A DNA stretch of 12,203 nt from assembly GCA_003161205.1 (NCBI GenBank), contig PMOU01000135.1, forward strand, positions 319 through 12,521, written 5' to 3'. The notes beneath the pieces are model-generated. The model was not told the origin of the DNA. It worked only from the letters and a program-made list of their open reading frames with translations, and ran no database searches. The translations under genes were made by a program, and so were the position numbers. Origin of the DNA: Actinomycetota bacterium (GTDB lineage Bacteria > Actinomycetota > Actinomycetes > Streptosporangiales > Streptosporangiaceae). Every line of letters starts with the position of its first letter. Position 1 is the stretch's first letter. This document shows, one piece after another, positions 1-6,425 of this stretch.

Positions 1-2
1 GG

Positions 3-986
3 CGGGTGTTCATGTCGGCGGGGATCCGCCACCGGCACTGCGCGGTCGATCCGGTTCAGGAGGACGTGTCCGCCTGGACGACCGGACGGCGGATGGCGCG
101 GTACGTGGACGAGGCGGTCCCGCTCGCGGCGGACGCGGTGACCAGGGCGCTGGCCGCGGCGGACCTGAGCCCCAGCCAGGTCGGACTGCTGGCCGTGGTT
201 TCCTGCACCGGCTACGCCACACCCGGCGTTGATCTCCAGGTGGCGGCCAAGCTGGGCTTCCCGGCGTCCCTGCAGCGGCTGTTCATCGGCCACATGGGCT
301 GTTACGCGGCGGTGCCCGGACTAGGGGCGGTCGCCGACTACGTGACGGCCCGCCAGCAGCCCGCCGTGCTGGCCTGCGTGGAGCTATCCAGCCTGCACCT
401 GCAGCCGCCGACGGCCGACCTGGAACAGATCGTGGCGCACGCGCTGTTCAGCGACGCGGCCGCCGCCGTGGTGGTGGAGCCCGCGGCGGCAGGCCTGGCG
501 GTGGTCGACGTCGCCGCGCATACCATCGCGGACGCCGCGTCGCTGATGACCTGGTCCATCACCGACACCGGCTTCCGGATGACCCTGGACCGCCAGGTAC
601 CCGACGTCCTGGCCCGGCACGTCGGGCCGGCCGTAGACGACCTGCTGGCCCGCAACGGACTGCGCCGCGGCGACGTGCAGGCGTGGGCCGTCCATCCCGG
701 CGGCCCCCGCATCCTGGACGTGGTCGCCGACCGGCTCGGCCTGGCCGAGGGCGACCTGGCCGGGTCCCGGCACGTCCTGGCCGAGCACGGCAACTGCTCG
801 TCGGCGACCTTGCTGCTGGTGCTGGAGGAGCTCCGCCGCCGGCCGCTGGCGCCGGGCGCACCGGTGGTCGCCATGGCGTTCGGCCCCGGCCTGACGCTGT
901 ACGCCTGCCTGCTGCGGTGGACGGAGGCTGGCTCGGAGGTGGCTGGGGGCAGGTTCGGCCATGACCTGATCATCTCGCGGTCTTAG
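3..986 (+). CDS. Type III polyketide synthase (chalcone/stilbene synthase family), 5'-truncated by window edge
   Basis: Homodimeric ketosynthase that extends an acyl-CoA starter with malonyl-CoA without an acyl carrier protein, usually giving resorcinols, pyrones or phenols. Counting from the GTG at position 6, the Cys-His-Asn triad is Cys99 (in GHMGCYAA), His230 (in AVHPGG) and Asn263 (in HGNCSS). The C-terminal GPGLT loop is at residues 293-297, followed by about 25 divergent residues. The frame stays open to the window start, and the first visible residues (a GIRHRH segment) match an internal family segment. Roughly 45-60 N-terminal residues therefore lie upstream, and neither GTG6 nor ATG12 is the real start. 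The Cys context differs from the usual GLGCAGG, suggesting a less-studied actinobacterial subgroup. Starter unit and product cannot be predicted. It is the only + strand gene, convergent with the protease. Family assignment is secure. Confidence 0.9.
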   Translation, partial: RVFMSAGIRHRHCAVDPVQEDVSAWTTGRRMARYVDEAVPLAADAVTRALAAADLSPSQVGLLAVVSCTGYATPGVDLQVAAKLGFPASLQRLFIGHMGCYAAVPGLGAVADYVTARQQPAVLACVELSSLHLQPPTADLEQIVAHALFSDAAAAVVVEPAAAGLAVVDVAAHTIADAASLMTWSITDTGFRMTLDRQVPDVLARHVGPAVDDLLARNGLRRGDVQAWAVHPGGPRILDVVADRLGLAEGDLAGSRHVLAEHGNCSSATLLLVLEELRRRPLAPGAPVVAMAFGPGLTLYACLLRWTEAGSEVAGGRFGHDLIISRS

Positions 987-997
987 CGTGAGCGGGG

Positions 998-1020
998 GGT
1001 CAGGTGCCGGTGAGCCAGAC
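998..1020. repeat. Orphan copy of a 23-bp direct repeat (amylosucrase 3'-end remnant)
   Basis: These 23 bases are identical to 3757-3779. Read on the - strand they give the codons for V-W-L-T-G-T plus a stop, exactly the end of the amylosucrase gene located 2.76 kb away. Here the codons are orphaned: the same frame upstream runs only a few residues (ELSFSDR) before a TAG at 1042-1044, with no amylosucrase-like sequence. The copy begins 11 bp after the PKS stop codon. It is best read as the far boundary of an inserted segment. Confidence 0.85.
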
Positions 1021-1065
1021 TCGATCAGAAAATGAAAGCTCCTAGGCACGCTGGCCCAGAAGCGA

Positions 1066-1103
1066 CGCTGGGGCCATCCGGACGACTCCGGGTGGCCCCA
1101 GCG
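1066..1103. terminator. Bidirectional hairpin terminator between convergent genes
   Basis: A 16-bp stem (1066-1081 with 1088-1103) carries one T-G wobble at 1077/1092 and a 6-nt loop. It lies 79 bp after the PKS stop and 33 bp beyond the protease stop, so it can serve both convergent transcripts. No run of T follows on either side, beyond a weak CTTTCC stretch on the + side at 1117-1122. Absence of a T tract is common for actinomycete hairpin terminators. Confidence 0.75.
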
Positions 1104-1136
1104 ATTCGTGCTAACTCTTTCCTAGAGCTGGCTGCC

Positions 1137-3449
1137 CTAGAACCTAAGGTGGAAGGCCCGGATGTAGTTGTTGGGGGACCCGACGCCGGTCGCGTCGCTG
1201 TACCCGCCCTTCGCCTGCAGCGCGCTTTCCAGGGTCACCGTGATGCTGGGGAGCGCCGGGGATCCCGTGCCCAGCGCGCCCGCCGGGATCGCCGGGAAGG
1301 TGACGTTGGTGCCGGTGTAACCGTCCACGCCCAGTCGGCGCAGATAGGTCACCAGCGGAAGCGTCTCGTTGTAGGGGTCGGTGTAGTTCGACCGGACCTC
1401 GTAGGACGTGGCGCCGCCCGGGTTGTCGGTGATGTTGTGGAACGCGCTCGGGTCCACCGCGTCCAGCCCGTAGATCGCCGGGTTGGCGAAGCCGATCGGG
1501 AACCCAGCGGCCTGCTCGGCGTCCGCCTCGATGCCCGCGAAGGCCGGGGAGGCGAGGCTGGTGCCGCCGATCCGGCTGATGTAGAACTTCTCGGGACCGG
1601 GCACGCCTTGCGCGTTGTCCGGCCCGTAGAGGGTCTCACCGATCGCGATGCCGGTCGCCGGGTCGGCTAGCGCCGACACGTCCGGGATCACGCGCCGCGG
1701 GCTGCTGGCCGTGGTCAGGCTCTCGTTGTAGCCCAGGGTGACCGTCCCGTAGGTGGCGGTCCCGGTGTTGTAGGTGATCGGCGTGCTCGTCACCTCGGTC
1801 TCGGCGAGCGTCGTCGGCACCGCGTCCTTCTGGTACCACGGCTGGGCGTAGGCGTAGGCCACTCCGCCGCCGCTCGAGCCGTCGTAGTCGCCGTTCTCGA
1901 CCTCGTCGAGGGTGTCCGTCGGGGCGTAGGTCCAGCTGCTCTTCCCCTTGGAGCTGACCGCCAGCGGGTTGAGGAAGGTGCCCCAGGCGGTCTCGGACTC
2001 GTAGTTCTCGTCCTTGCCGATCGCGAGGCTGGTGCCGCCGACCGAGGTCACCCACGGGCTGGAGGTCGGGTAGTCGACCTCGACCTGATCGGTGGCGTCC
2101 TCGTAGTTCGGGTCCTCGTAGCCGCTGTCGCCGGAGGAGAAGAAGAACCCGATGCCCTCGGCCGCGCCGGCCTCGAACAGCTGGTCATAGACCGGGACCA
2201 GCGATTCCTGGTCGTAGGGCTCGCCCCACGAGTCGGTCACGACGGACGCCGCGTGGGTGTTGACGACGTACGCGACCGCGTTGCCCAGGCCCTCGTCAGT
2301 GCAGTCGGACGCGCCGACGTAGGTGATGTTCGCGTCCGGCGCGACGCCGTGCACGGACTCGACGTCCAGCGTCGACTCTCCGTACCAGCCGGAGGCGCCG
2401 CAGTCAACGGGATCGGAGGCCAGAGCGTCATCCCAGGTGCTCGCCCCGGGGTGCAGGACCGTCTTGAACTGGCCCTTCGCGAACGGCTTGTCCAACGCCG
2501 GGTCGCCGCCGGGCCGGCCGGCCGCCCACTTGGCGTACTCGTCGGCATCCGACTCCAGGGTCGGCGGGATGTAGGCGTCGATGATCGCGACCGTCACGCC
2601 CTTGCCGGTCTCGCCGGAACGGGCCACGTTGTACGCGCCGCGGATCTGGGCCGGGGTGTAGCCAGTGACGGTCCAGGGCTGGGCCTGGCCGTTCACGGTC
2701 GGGATCGCCGTCGTGGTGCCCGCCACCGTTCCGTACGTGCCGGACGCCACCTTCTGGGCGTAGTACGCCGATGACCACGGCGCGACGAAGTAGTTCTGGG
2801 CCGGCGGCGGCAGGGTCTCGCCCGGCGTCGCCTGGTGCTTGACGCTGTCGAGGCCGGTCACTGTCAGCACGTCGCTGCCAATGGAGGCCGGCACGGAGGC
2901 GACCTGCTCCGGCGCCCAGAACCTCTGGACCTGCTTCTTGGTGCCCACCGGGGTGCCCACCTGGTAGCTGCCGAACTTCACGCCGAACGCCTGCGCGATC
3001 GCGCTTGGCGTGCCAGTCACCTGGACGTACGCGCCGAAGCCTGAGGTCACGTCGCCGACGCCCAGCCCGTTGCTGGCGGCCCAGCCCTCAACCGCCTGCG
3101 CCTCCGCGGCCGTCGGCGCGAAGCGGGTCCTCGCCTGGTCCGCCGTCAGGTACTGGTGGTACTGCCCGGTGCCAGGGGTGGAGACCGCCTCCGCGAAGGC
3201 CGTCAGGGCCGCCGCGTCCCTGTCGGCCAGGTAGACGTCGGCGGTGATATGCGCCGGCAGGGCCGGCGCCGTTTTCTGCAGGGCCTTCGCGGTCGCCAGT
3301 CCTGTCTGGGTCCCGGCGAGCGCCACGCGGCCGTTGTCCGGGTTGACCGAGGCCGAGGCGGTGGCGGACGCCACGATGCTGCCGCCAACGGCCAGCAAGG
3401 AGGCAACCCCTGCCACGCCGAGGGCGCGCAAACGTGTCACTTTTTTCAC
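1137..3449 (-). CDS. Secreted S53 family serine-carboxyl peptidase (sedolisin/kumamolisin-like)
   Basis: Extracellular, probably acid-active endopeptidase made as a pre-pro-protein of 770 residues. Residues 1-34 form a signal peptide (MKKVTRLR, hydrophobic core, ASA-type cleavage site). Residues about 45-200 are a pro-kumamolisin activation domain, which family members remove autocatalytically. The catalytic domain starts around 260. Catalytic residues are visible: Glu358 and Asp362 (ESTLD), oxyanion Asp441 (SSGDSG) and nucleophile Ser631 (GGTSLASP). The C-terminal calcium segment is altered: FHD is FHN (Asn671), although the later Asp752 is kept, and the loop between them is about 50 residues longer than in kumamolisin. 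Start is the GTG at 3449, with GAGAGG 9 nt upstream. The gene sits alone between exact 23-bp repeats. Hand counts of two 60-base stretches gave 63-67 % GC, against 73 % for one stretch of the amylosucrase, weakly suggesting acquisition. Family is secure; substrate is unknown. Confidence 0.95.
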   Translation of the reverse strand: MKKVTRLRALGVAGVASLLAVGGSIVASATASASVNPDNGRVALAGTQTGLATAKALQKTAPALPAHITADVYLADRDAAALTAFAEAVSTPGTGQYHQYLTADQARTRFAPTAAEAQAVEGWAASNGLGVGDVTSGFGAYVQVTGTPSAIAQAFGVKFGSYQVGTPVGTKKQVQRFWAPEQVASVPASIGSDVLTVTGLDSVKHQATPGETLPPPAQNYFVAPWSSAYYAQKVASGTYGTVAGTTTAIPTVNGQAQPWTVTGYTPAQIRGAYNVARSGETGKGVTVAIIDAYIPPTLESDADEYAKWAAGRPGGDPALDKPFAKGQFKTVLHPGASTWDDALASDPVDCGASGWYGESTLDVESVHGVAPDANITYVGASDCTDEGLGNAVAYVVNTHAASVVTDSWGEPYDQESLVPVYDQLFEAGAAEGIGFFFSSGDSGYEDPNYEDATDQVEVDYPTSSPWVTSVGGTSLAIGKDENYESETAWGTFLNPLAVSSKGKSSWTYAPTDTLDEVENGDYDGSSGGGVAYAYAQPWYQKDAVPTTLAETEVTSTPITYNTGTATYGTVTLGYNESLTTASSPRRVIPDVSALADPATGIAIGETLYGPDNAQGVPGPEKFYISRIGGTSLASPAFAGIEADAEQAAGFPIGFANPAIYGLDAVDPSAFHNITDNPGGATSYEVRSNYTDPYNETLPLVTYLRRLGVDGYTGTNVTFPAIPAGALGTGSPALPSITVTLESALQAKGGYSDATGVGSPNNYIRAFHLRF

Positions 3450-3756
3450 CAGGAAATACCTCTCACGTGCGTGACGGGAGTCCTCGCGCGCCGGTAATAC
3501 CGATCAGGCGCCAAGGCCGATGACGTAAATCCGGGGCATACGCTAGCAGGGACGAGCAGGGGCAAAATGGGGAAACCTGTCACGCGCCGGTAACGAAACA
3601 GGGCTATTTTGCCGTAATTGCCTCTGTCCAGCGCTAATCGATAACGACCAGGCTATTCGGCGCAGCACGACCGGGACCCCAGGTCACGCGGCACGGCCCG
3701 TTCGGAAAAAATGATCTTGAATTTGACGGAACGGCGGTGGTTACTGTGCTCCGTAA
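3450..3756 (-). promoter_or_regulatory. Upstream region of the S53 protease gene, no gene
   Basis: This stretch of about 300 bp lies between the amylosucrase stop and the protease start and is visibly AT-richer than the flanking genes (one 60-base line, 3601-3660, is about 52 % GC by hand count). It holds the protease ribosome-binding site (GAGAGG on the - strand, 3459-3464) and two copies of an 11-bp direct repeat (3487-3497 and 3583-3593). A short inverted repeat, CCTGT/ACAGG (3576-3580 and 3598-3602), encloses the second copy. A 6-bp inverted repeat (3698-3703 with 3729-3734) has a 25-nt loop and is too weak to call a terminator. I see no convincing -35/-10 pair and no credible small ORF. 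Confidence 0.5.
3487..3593. repeat. Pair of 11-bp direct repeats (cgcgccggtaa) upstream of the protease gene
   Basis: Identical 11-mers lie at 3487-3497 and 3583-3593, with starts 96 bp apart. They begin 38 and 134 bp upstream of the protease start codon. The position suits a regulator binding twice at the promoter, but no regulator is encoded nearby. Chance similarity in GC-rich DNA cannot be excluded. Confidence 0.35.
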
Positions 3757-3779
3757 GGTCAGGTGCCGGTGAGCCAGAC
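3757..3779. repeat. 23-bp direct repeat, copy at the intact amylosucrase 3' end
   Basis: Identical over 23 bases to 998-1020. This copy contains the last six amylosucrase codons, the TGA stop (3759-3761) and two following bases. Bases flanking the two copies differ at once on both sides, so the homology has sharp limits. The repeat on the protease side of the gene end, with the gene left intact, is typical of an insertion that regenerates the 3' end of its target. Confidence 0.85.
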
Positions 3780-5684
3780 GAAGCTCCACGGCGGCAGCTC
3801 GATCCGGCCGGCGCTGACGGTGAGCTGGCCGGTGGTGGAGTGCACGTGCGCGGGCTGGTCCAGGCCGGCGCGGGCGATGATCCCGGCGTCGGGCCACTGG
3901 GTGACGTCGCTGACGTTGGTGAGCGACAGGAACGGGGCGCTGCGCGGGTGCACCCGGCGGTAGGCCAGCACGCTGCGGTTCTCGGTCGGCAGGAGCTCGG
4001 TGCGGCCGCCCGAGCGCAGCGCGAGCAGTGAGCGCCGCGCGGCGGCCATGCCCCGGATCGCGGCGAACACCCGGCCCTCGATCGAGTCCGGATCGTGGCG
4101 CCGGGCGGCTACGGCCCAGTCCATCGGCGGCCGGTGCATCCACCGGTTGTCGTGCTCGTGCGCCGGGTCCTGCGCCCAGGCCGGGTCGTTGCGCAGGGCC
4201 AGCTCGTCACCGGAGTAGATGAGCGGGATGCCGCCGAAGGAGAACGCGACGGCGTACATCGACTCGAGCCGCCTGATGGCGGCGGTGAGCGCGGCGGAGT
4301 CACCGGCGGCCAGCGCGGCCTCGATGCCGCACAGCGACGCGGCGCTGCCGGAGATGCGGGCATCACCGGTCGCCGGGTTGTCCTGGAATCGCGCGCCCCG
4401 GGCGAACGAGCCGGGGAAGCGGCCGGAATAGAACTCGGACAGGAAGCGCCGGTGGGAGAAGCCGTCCAGGCCCACGGCGGCGGCGTCGGCGTCGGACACC
4501 GCCCAGCCGATGTCGTCGTGGCAGCGGACGTAGGTGACCCACGAGGCGGTCGCGGGGGCGGGACGGCGGTGCGTGAGCGCGCGTTCGGCCAGCCGGACAT
4601 CGCGGGTGGCCAGGCTCGACCAGAGCATCACCATGAGCTGGTTGTCGTAGGCCAGGTCGCATTCCGGGCGGTACCGCTCGTGGCCGCCGAGGTACTGGAC
4701 GAGCATCTCCGGGCTGACGATCGCCTCGGCCTTCAGGGCCAGGCCGGGCGCGGCGAGCCGGGTCAGCGCCCGGAAGGCCTGAACGAGCAGGTGGGCTTCG
4801 GGCTGGTTCTGGCAGTCGGTGCCCATCCGCTTCCACAAGAACGGCGCCGCGTCCAGGCGCAGGACGTCAATGCCCCGGTTGGCCAGCGTGAGCATGGTGC
4901 CGAGCATGGCCCGGAACACCGCCGGGTTGGCGTAGTTCAGGTCCCACTGATAATCGTGGAAGCTGGTCCACACCCAGCCCAGCTCCGGGACCTCGGTGAA
5001 GCTGCCCGGCGCCAGGTCGGGAAACACCTCGGGCAGCGTGCGCTCATAGGCATCCGGCTCGGTCCGGTCCGGGTAGACCAGGTACATGTCGCGGTAAGCG
5101 GGCTCGCCGGCCGCCGCCTTGCGGGCCCATTCGTGCTCCCGGGCGGTGTGGTTGAGCACCAGGTCGACGCACAAGACCATGCCGCGCTCGTGCAGGTCGG
5201 CGGCGAGCTCCTGCAGATCGGCCATCGTGCCGACCCGCGGATCCACCGAGTCGTAGTCCGCCACGGCGTAACCGCCGTCGTTCTCCCCCTCCCGCGGCCG
5301 CAGCAGCGGCATCAGGTGCAGGTACGTGACGCCCAGCTCCACCAGGTAATCCAGGTGCTGCCTGACCCCGGCGAGCGAGCCGGCGAACCGGTCGGCGTAG
5401 CAGACGTAGCCGATCATGCGGGACCGCTGGAACCAGGCCGGATCGATCTCGCGGCGCCGATCGAGCCGCCGGAGCATGGCGGGCCGCTCGGCCGCGGCCC
5501 GCAGCGCGTCGAGCACGAGGTCGGTGGCGAACGCGCCGGCATCGGTGACGCCGCCGTAGACCTGGCTGAGCGGCCCGACGATGTCGAAGGACAGCTGCTC
5601 GAGCCGCGCCAGGAACGCGTCCGCTTCGGTCGCGCCCAGCCGCGACCTGGCCTCAGACTCGACCGCGGGACCCAGCTCGGGCAC
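3759..5684 (-). CDS. Amylosucrase (GH13 subfamily 4), alternatively sucrose hydrolase
   Basis: Cytosolic (no signal peptide) transglucosylase that moves glucose from sucrose onto an alpha-1,4-glucan, releasing fructose, without a nucleotide sugar. The 641 residues match the roughly 636 of Neisseria polysaccharea amylosucrase. Order: helical N-domain 1-85, (beta/alpha)8 barrel from about 90, small C-terminal beta domain from about 555. Visible residues: nucleophile Asp278 (VLRLDAAPF), acid/base Glu320 (LKAEAIV), Asp390 (VRCHDDIGW), His179 (LVLNHT). Asp136 (DGGYAV) and Arg514 (DNRWMHRP) match the Asp144-Arg509 salt bridge closing the sucrose pocket. The close relative sucrose hydrolase shares most of these, so polymerising activity is inferred. 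Start is GTG 5684 with AAGGAG 6 nt upstream. It follows the basic protein gene by 54 bp, probably in one transcript. Its last codons are duplicated at 998-1020. Confidence 0.92.
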   Translation of the reverse strand: MPELGPAVESEARSRLGATEADAFLARLEQLSFDIVGPLSQVYGGVTDAGAFATDLVLDALRAAAERPAMLRRLDRRREIDPAWFQRSRMIGYVCYADRFAGSLAGVRQHLDYLVELGVTYLHLMPLLRPREGENDGGYAVADYDSVDPRVGTMADLQELAADLHERGMVLCVDLVLNHTAREHEWARKAAAGEPAYRDMYLVYPDRTEPDAYERTLPEVFPDLAPGSFTEVPELGWVWTSFHDYQWDLNYANPAVFRAMLGTMLTLANRGIDVLRLDAAPFLWKRMGTDCQNQPEAHLLVQAFRALTRLAAPGLALKAEAIVSPEMLVQYLGGHERYRPECDLAYDNQLMVMLWSSLATRDVRLAERALTHRRPAPATASWVTYVRCHDDIGWAVSDADAAAVGLDGFSHRRFLSEFYSGRFPGSFARGARFQDNPATGDARISGSAASLCGIEAALAAGDSAALTAAIRRLESMYAVAFSFGGIPLIYSGDELALRNDPAWAQDPAHEHDNRWMHRPPMDWAVAARRHDPDSIEGRVFAAIRGMAAARRSLLALRSGGRTELLPTENRSVLAYRRVHPRSAPFLSLTNVSDVTQWPDAGIIARAGLDQPAHVHSTTGQLTVSAGRIELPPWSFVWLTGT

Positions 5685-5690
5685 GCACGA

Positions 5691-5696
5691 CTCCTT
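5691..5696 (-). promoter_or_regulatory. Strong ribosome-binding site fixing the amylosucrase GTG start
   Basis: The - strand reads AAGGAG here, 6 nt before the GTG at 5684-5682. The near-perfect motif and ideal spacing decide the start codon. Two further TAAGG sequences lie in the same 54-bp gap. Confidence 0.8.
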
Positions 5697-5738
5697 AGGG
5701 CAGCGGCCTTTCCTTAGACGGGGGGCCTTGCCGAGACC

Positions 5739-6197
5739 TTACCGGGCGCCTCGGCCTGGGCCTTTGCCGGGGAGTTTGGCGGGGAGTTTGCCGGGGCCTT
5801 TGCCGGCGCCTTTGCCGGGGAGCTTGCTGGCCATCAGCCGGCGCAGGCGCACGATCTCCGTGTCCCGCGCCTCGAGCACCGGCTCGATGACGTTCATGGC
5901 GGCGTGGACGGCCGCCTCGAGATCTCCGGCGAGGCCATAGCGCAGGAAACTGCGACCCAGCGCCCGCCGGAGCAGGTCGGCGGTGACCGTCAGCAAATCG
6001 GCCGGATCTTTATGCGGCCCGGGGCTTTGGGTCCGGGCGGCCGGGCGGGCCCGCCGCCTAGGCGCGGGAGGGACGTCGGGCTCAGTGCCGCCGGGCACGG
6101 CGAACAGCGGGGTCATGCCCCCCGGCTGCGGCCGGGCGGGCGCGCGGCGGCGTTTTGGCGGGATCGGCTCAGGGAGCATTGGCGTGCCCTTCGGCAT
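5739..6197 (-). CDS. Unrecognised basic protein with a C-terminal (L/G)PGK repeat tail
   Basis: I do not recognise a family for these 152 residues. Three parts are visible. Residues 1-63 are Pro/Arg-rich and probably disordered. Residues 64-124 are predicted amphipathic helix (DLLTVTADLLRRALG..., ending in the heptad-like EIVRLRRLM). Residues 125-152 are seven tandem four-residue units of the form (L/G)(P/A)(G/A)(K/R), following Lys125. The tail resembles histone-H1-like or phasin-like Lys/Pro tails and could bind nucleic acid or another polyanion; this is inference. There is no signal peptide or membrane span. High GC at third codon positions and a coherent helical core support it being real. 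ATG 6197 has GAGG 10 nt upstream; ATG 6179 (Met7) with AAGG 8 nt upstream is an alternative start. It lies 54 bp before amylosucrase and 20 bp after a possible small ORF, suggesting an operon. Confidence 0.7.
   Translation of the reverse strand: MPKGTPMLPEPIPPKRRRAPARPQPGGMTPLFAVPGGTEPDVPPAPRRRARPAARTQSPGPHKDPADLLTVTADLLRRALGRSFLRYGLAGDLEAAVHAAMNVIEPVLEARDTEIVRLRRLMASKLPGKGAGKGPGKLPAKLPGKGPGRGAR
5742..5825 (-). repeat. Tandem 12-bp repeat coding the PGK tail
   Basis: Seven 12-base units on the - strand (consensus like CTC CCC GGC AAA or GGC CCC GGC AAA) encode the Lys-rich tail of the basic protein. The arrangement is in frame and runs almost to the stop codon. Such arrays can gain or lose units by slippage, so tail length may vary between strains. 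Confidence 0.75.
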
Positions 6198-6217
6198 CCA
6201 GGGTTGTCCTCACCTTG

Positions 6218-6394
6218 CTAATGCTCCCCCTTTGTCGCCTTCATGCCATAGATGTCCAGGTCACACGGCGTGTCATCAATAACCCGCAGCGTCCCTTCCG
6301 GCGCTTTCCGCGCATTCTCCGGTGGCAATAACCGGCTCCCTCTCACCACCCCGCTCGGGACGAATTCGGGTCGCCCGATAAGCCTTATATACAT
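6218..6394 (-). CDS. Possible small protein of 58 residues, function unknown
   Basis: An ATG at 6394-6392 opens a 58-residue frame ending in TAG at 6220-6218. It begins with MYIRLIGRPEFVPSG and ends with DLDIYGMKATKGEH. It starts 31 bp after the kinase stop and ends 20 bp before the ATG of the basic protein, so it neatly fills what would otherwise be a 228-bp gap. A purine-rich GAGAAAG precedes the ATG. Third-position GC is about two thirds, lower than in neighbouring genes, which weakens the case. The same frame continues upstream into the kinase gene, but there it is a shadow, so I choose the internal ATG. No known domain is recognised, and no membrane segment or signal peptide is visible. 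Confidence 0.42.
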   Translation of the reverse strand: MYIRLIGRPEFVPSGVVRGSRLLPPENARKAPEGTLRVIDDTPCDLDIYGMKATKGEH

Positions 6395-6418
6395 TCTTTC
6401 TCGAGGCTTATATATCGG
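6375..6418. promoter_or_regulatory. AT-rich island with inverted repeat downstream of the kinase gene
   Basis: In very GC-rich surroundings this short stretch holds two CTTATATA motifs and a perfect 8-bp inverted repeat (6378-6385 with 6404-6411, 18-nt loop). CCGAT/ATCGG bases extend it outside, with a 4-nt bulge. On the - strand TATATA at 6415-6410 could be a -10 element for the small protein and downstream genes, giving a very short leader. Alternatively the hairpin ends kinase transcription. Both readings are inference. Confidence 0.4.
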
Positions 6419-6425
6419 CGCGGCC

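Noticed and set aside
3698..3734. Hairpin after the amylosucrase stop as its terminator
   Set aside because: Only a 6-bp stem with a 25-nt loop and no further pairing; not convincing.
998..3779. Insertion sequence or composite transposon
   Set aside because: No transposase, no terminal inverted repeats, and the direct repeats derive from a gene end rather than from IS ends.
4095..5717. 540-residue open frame on the + strand opposite amylosucrase
   Set aside because: Low-complexity Arg/Gly/Val-rich antisense shadow of a clear GH13 enzyme with all its motifs.
5742..5825. Possible short CRISPR-like array
   Set aside because: The units are contiguous 12-mers in frame with no spacers and encode a Lys-rich protein tail.
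6263..6273. Palindrome ACACG-G-CGTGT as an operator
   Set aside because: Only 5-bp arms, lying inside the possible small ORF rather than at a promoter; chance is likely.
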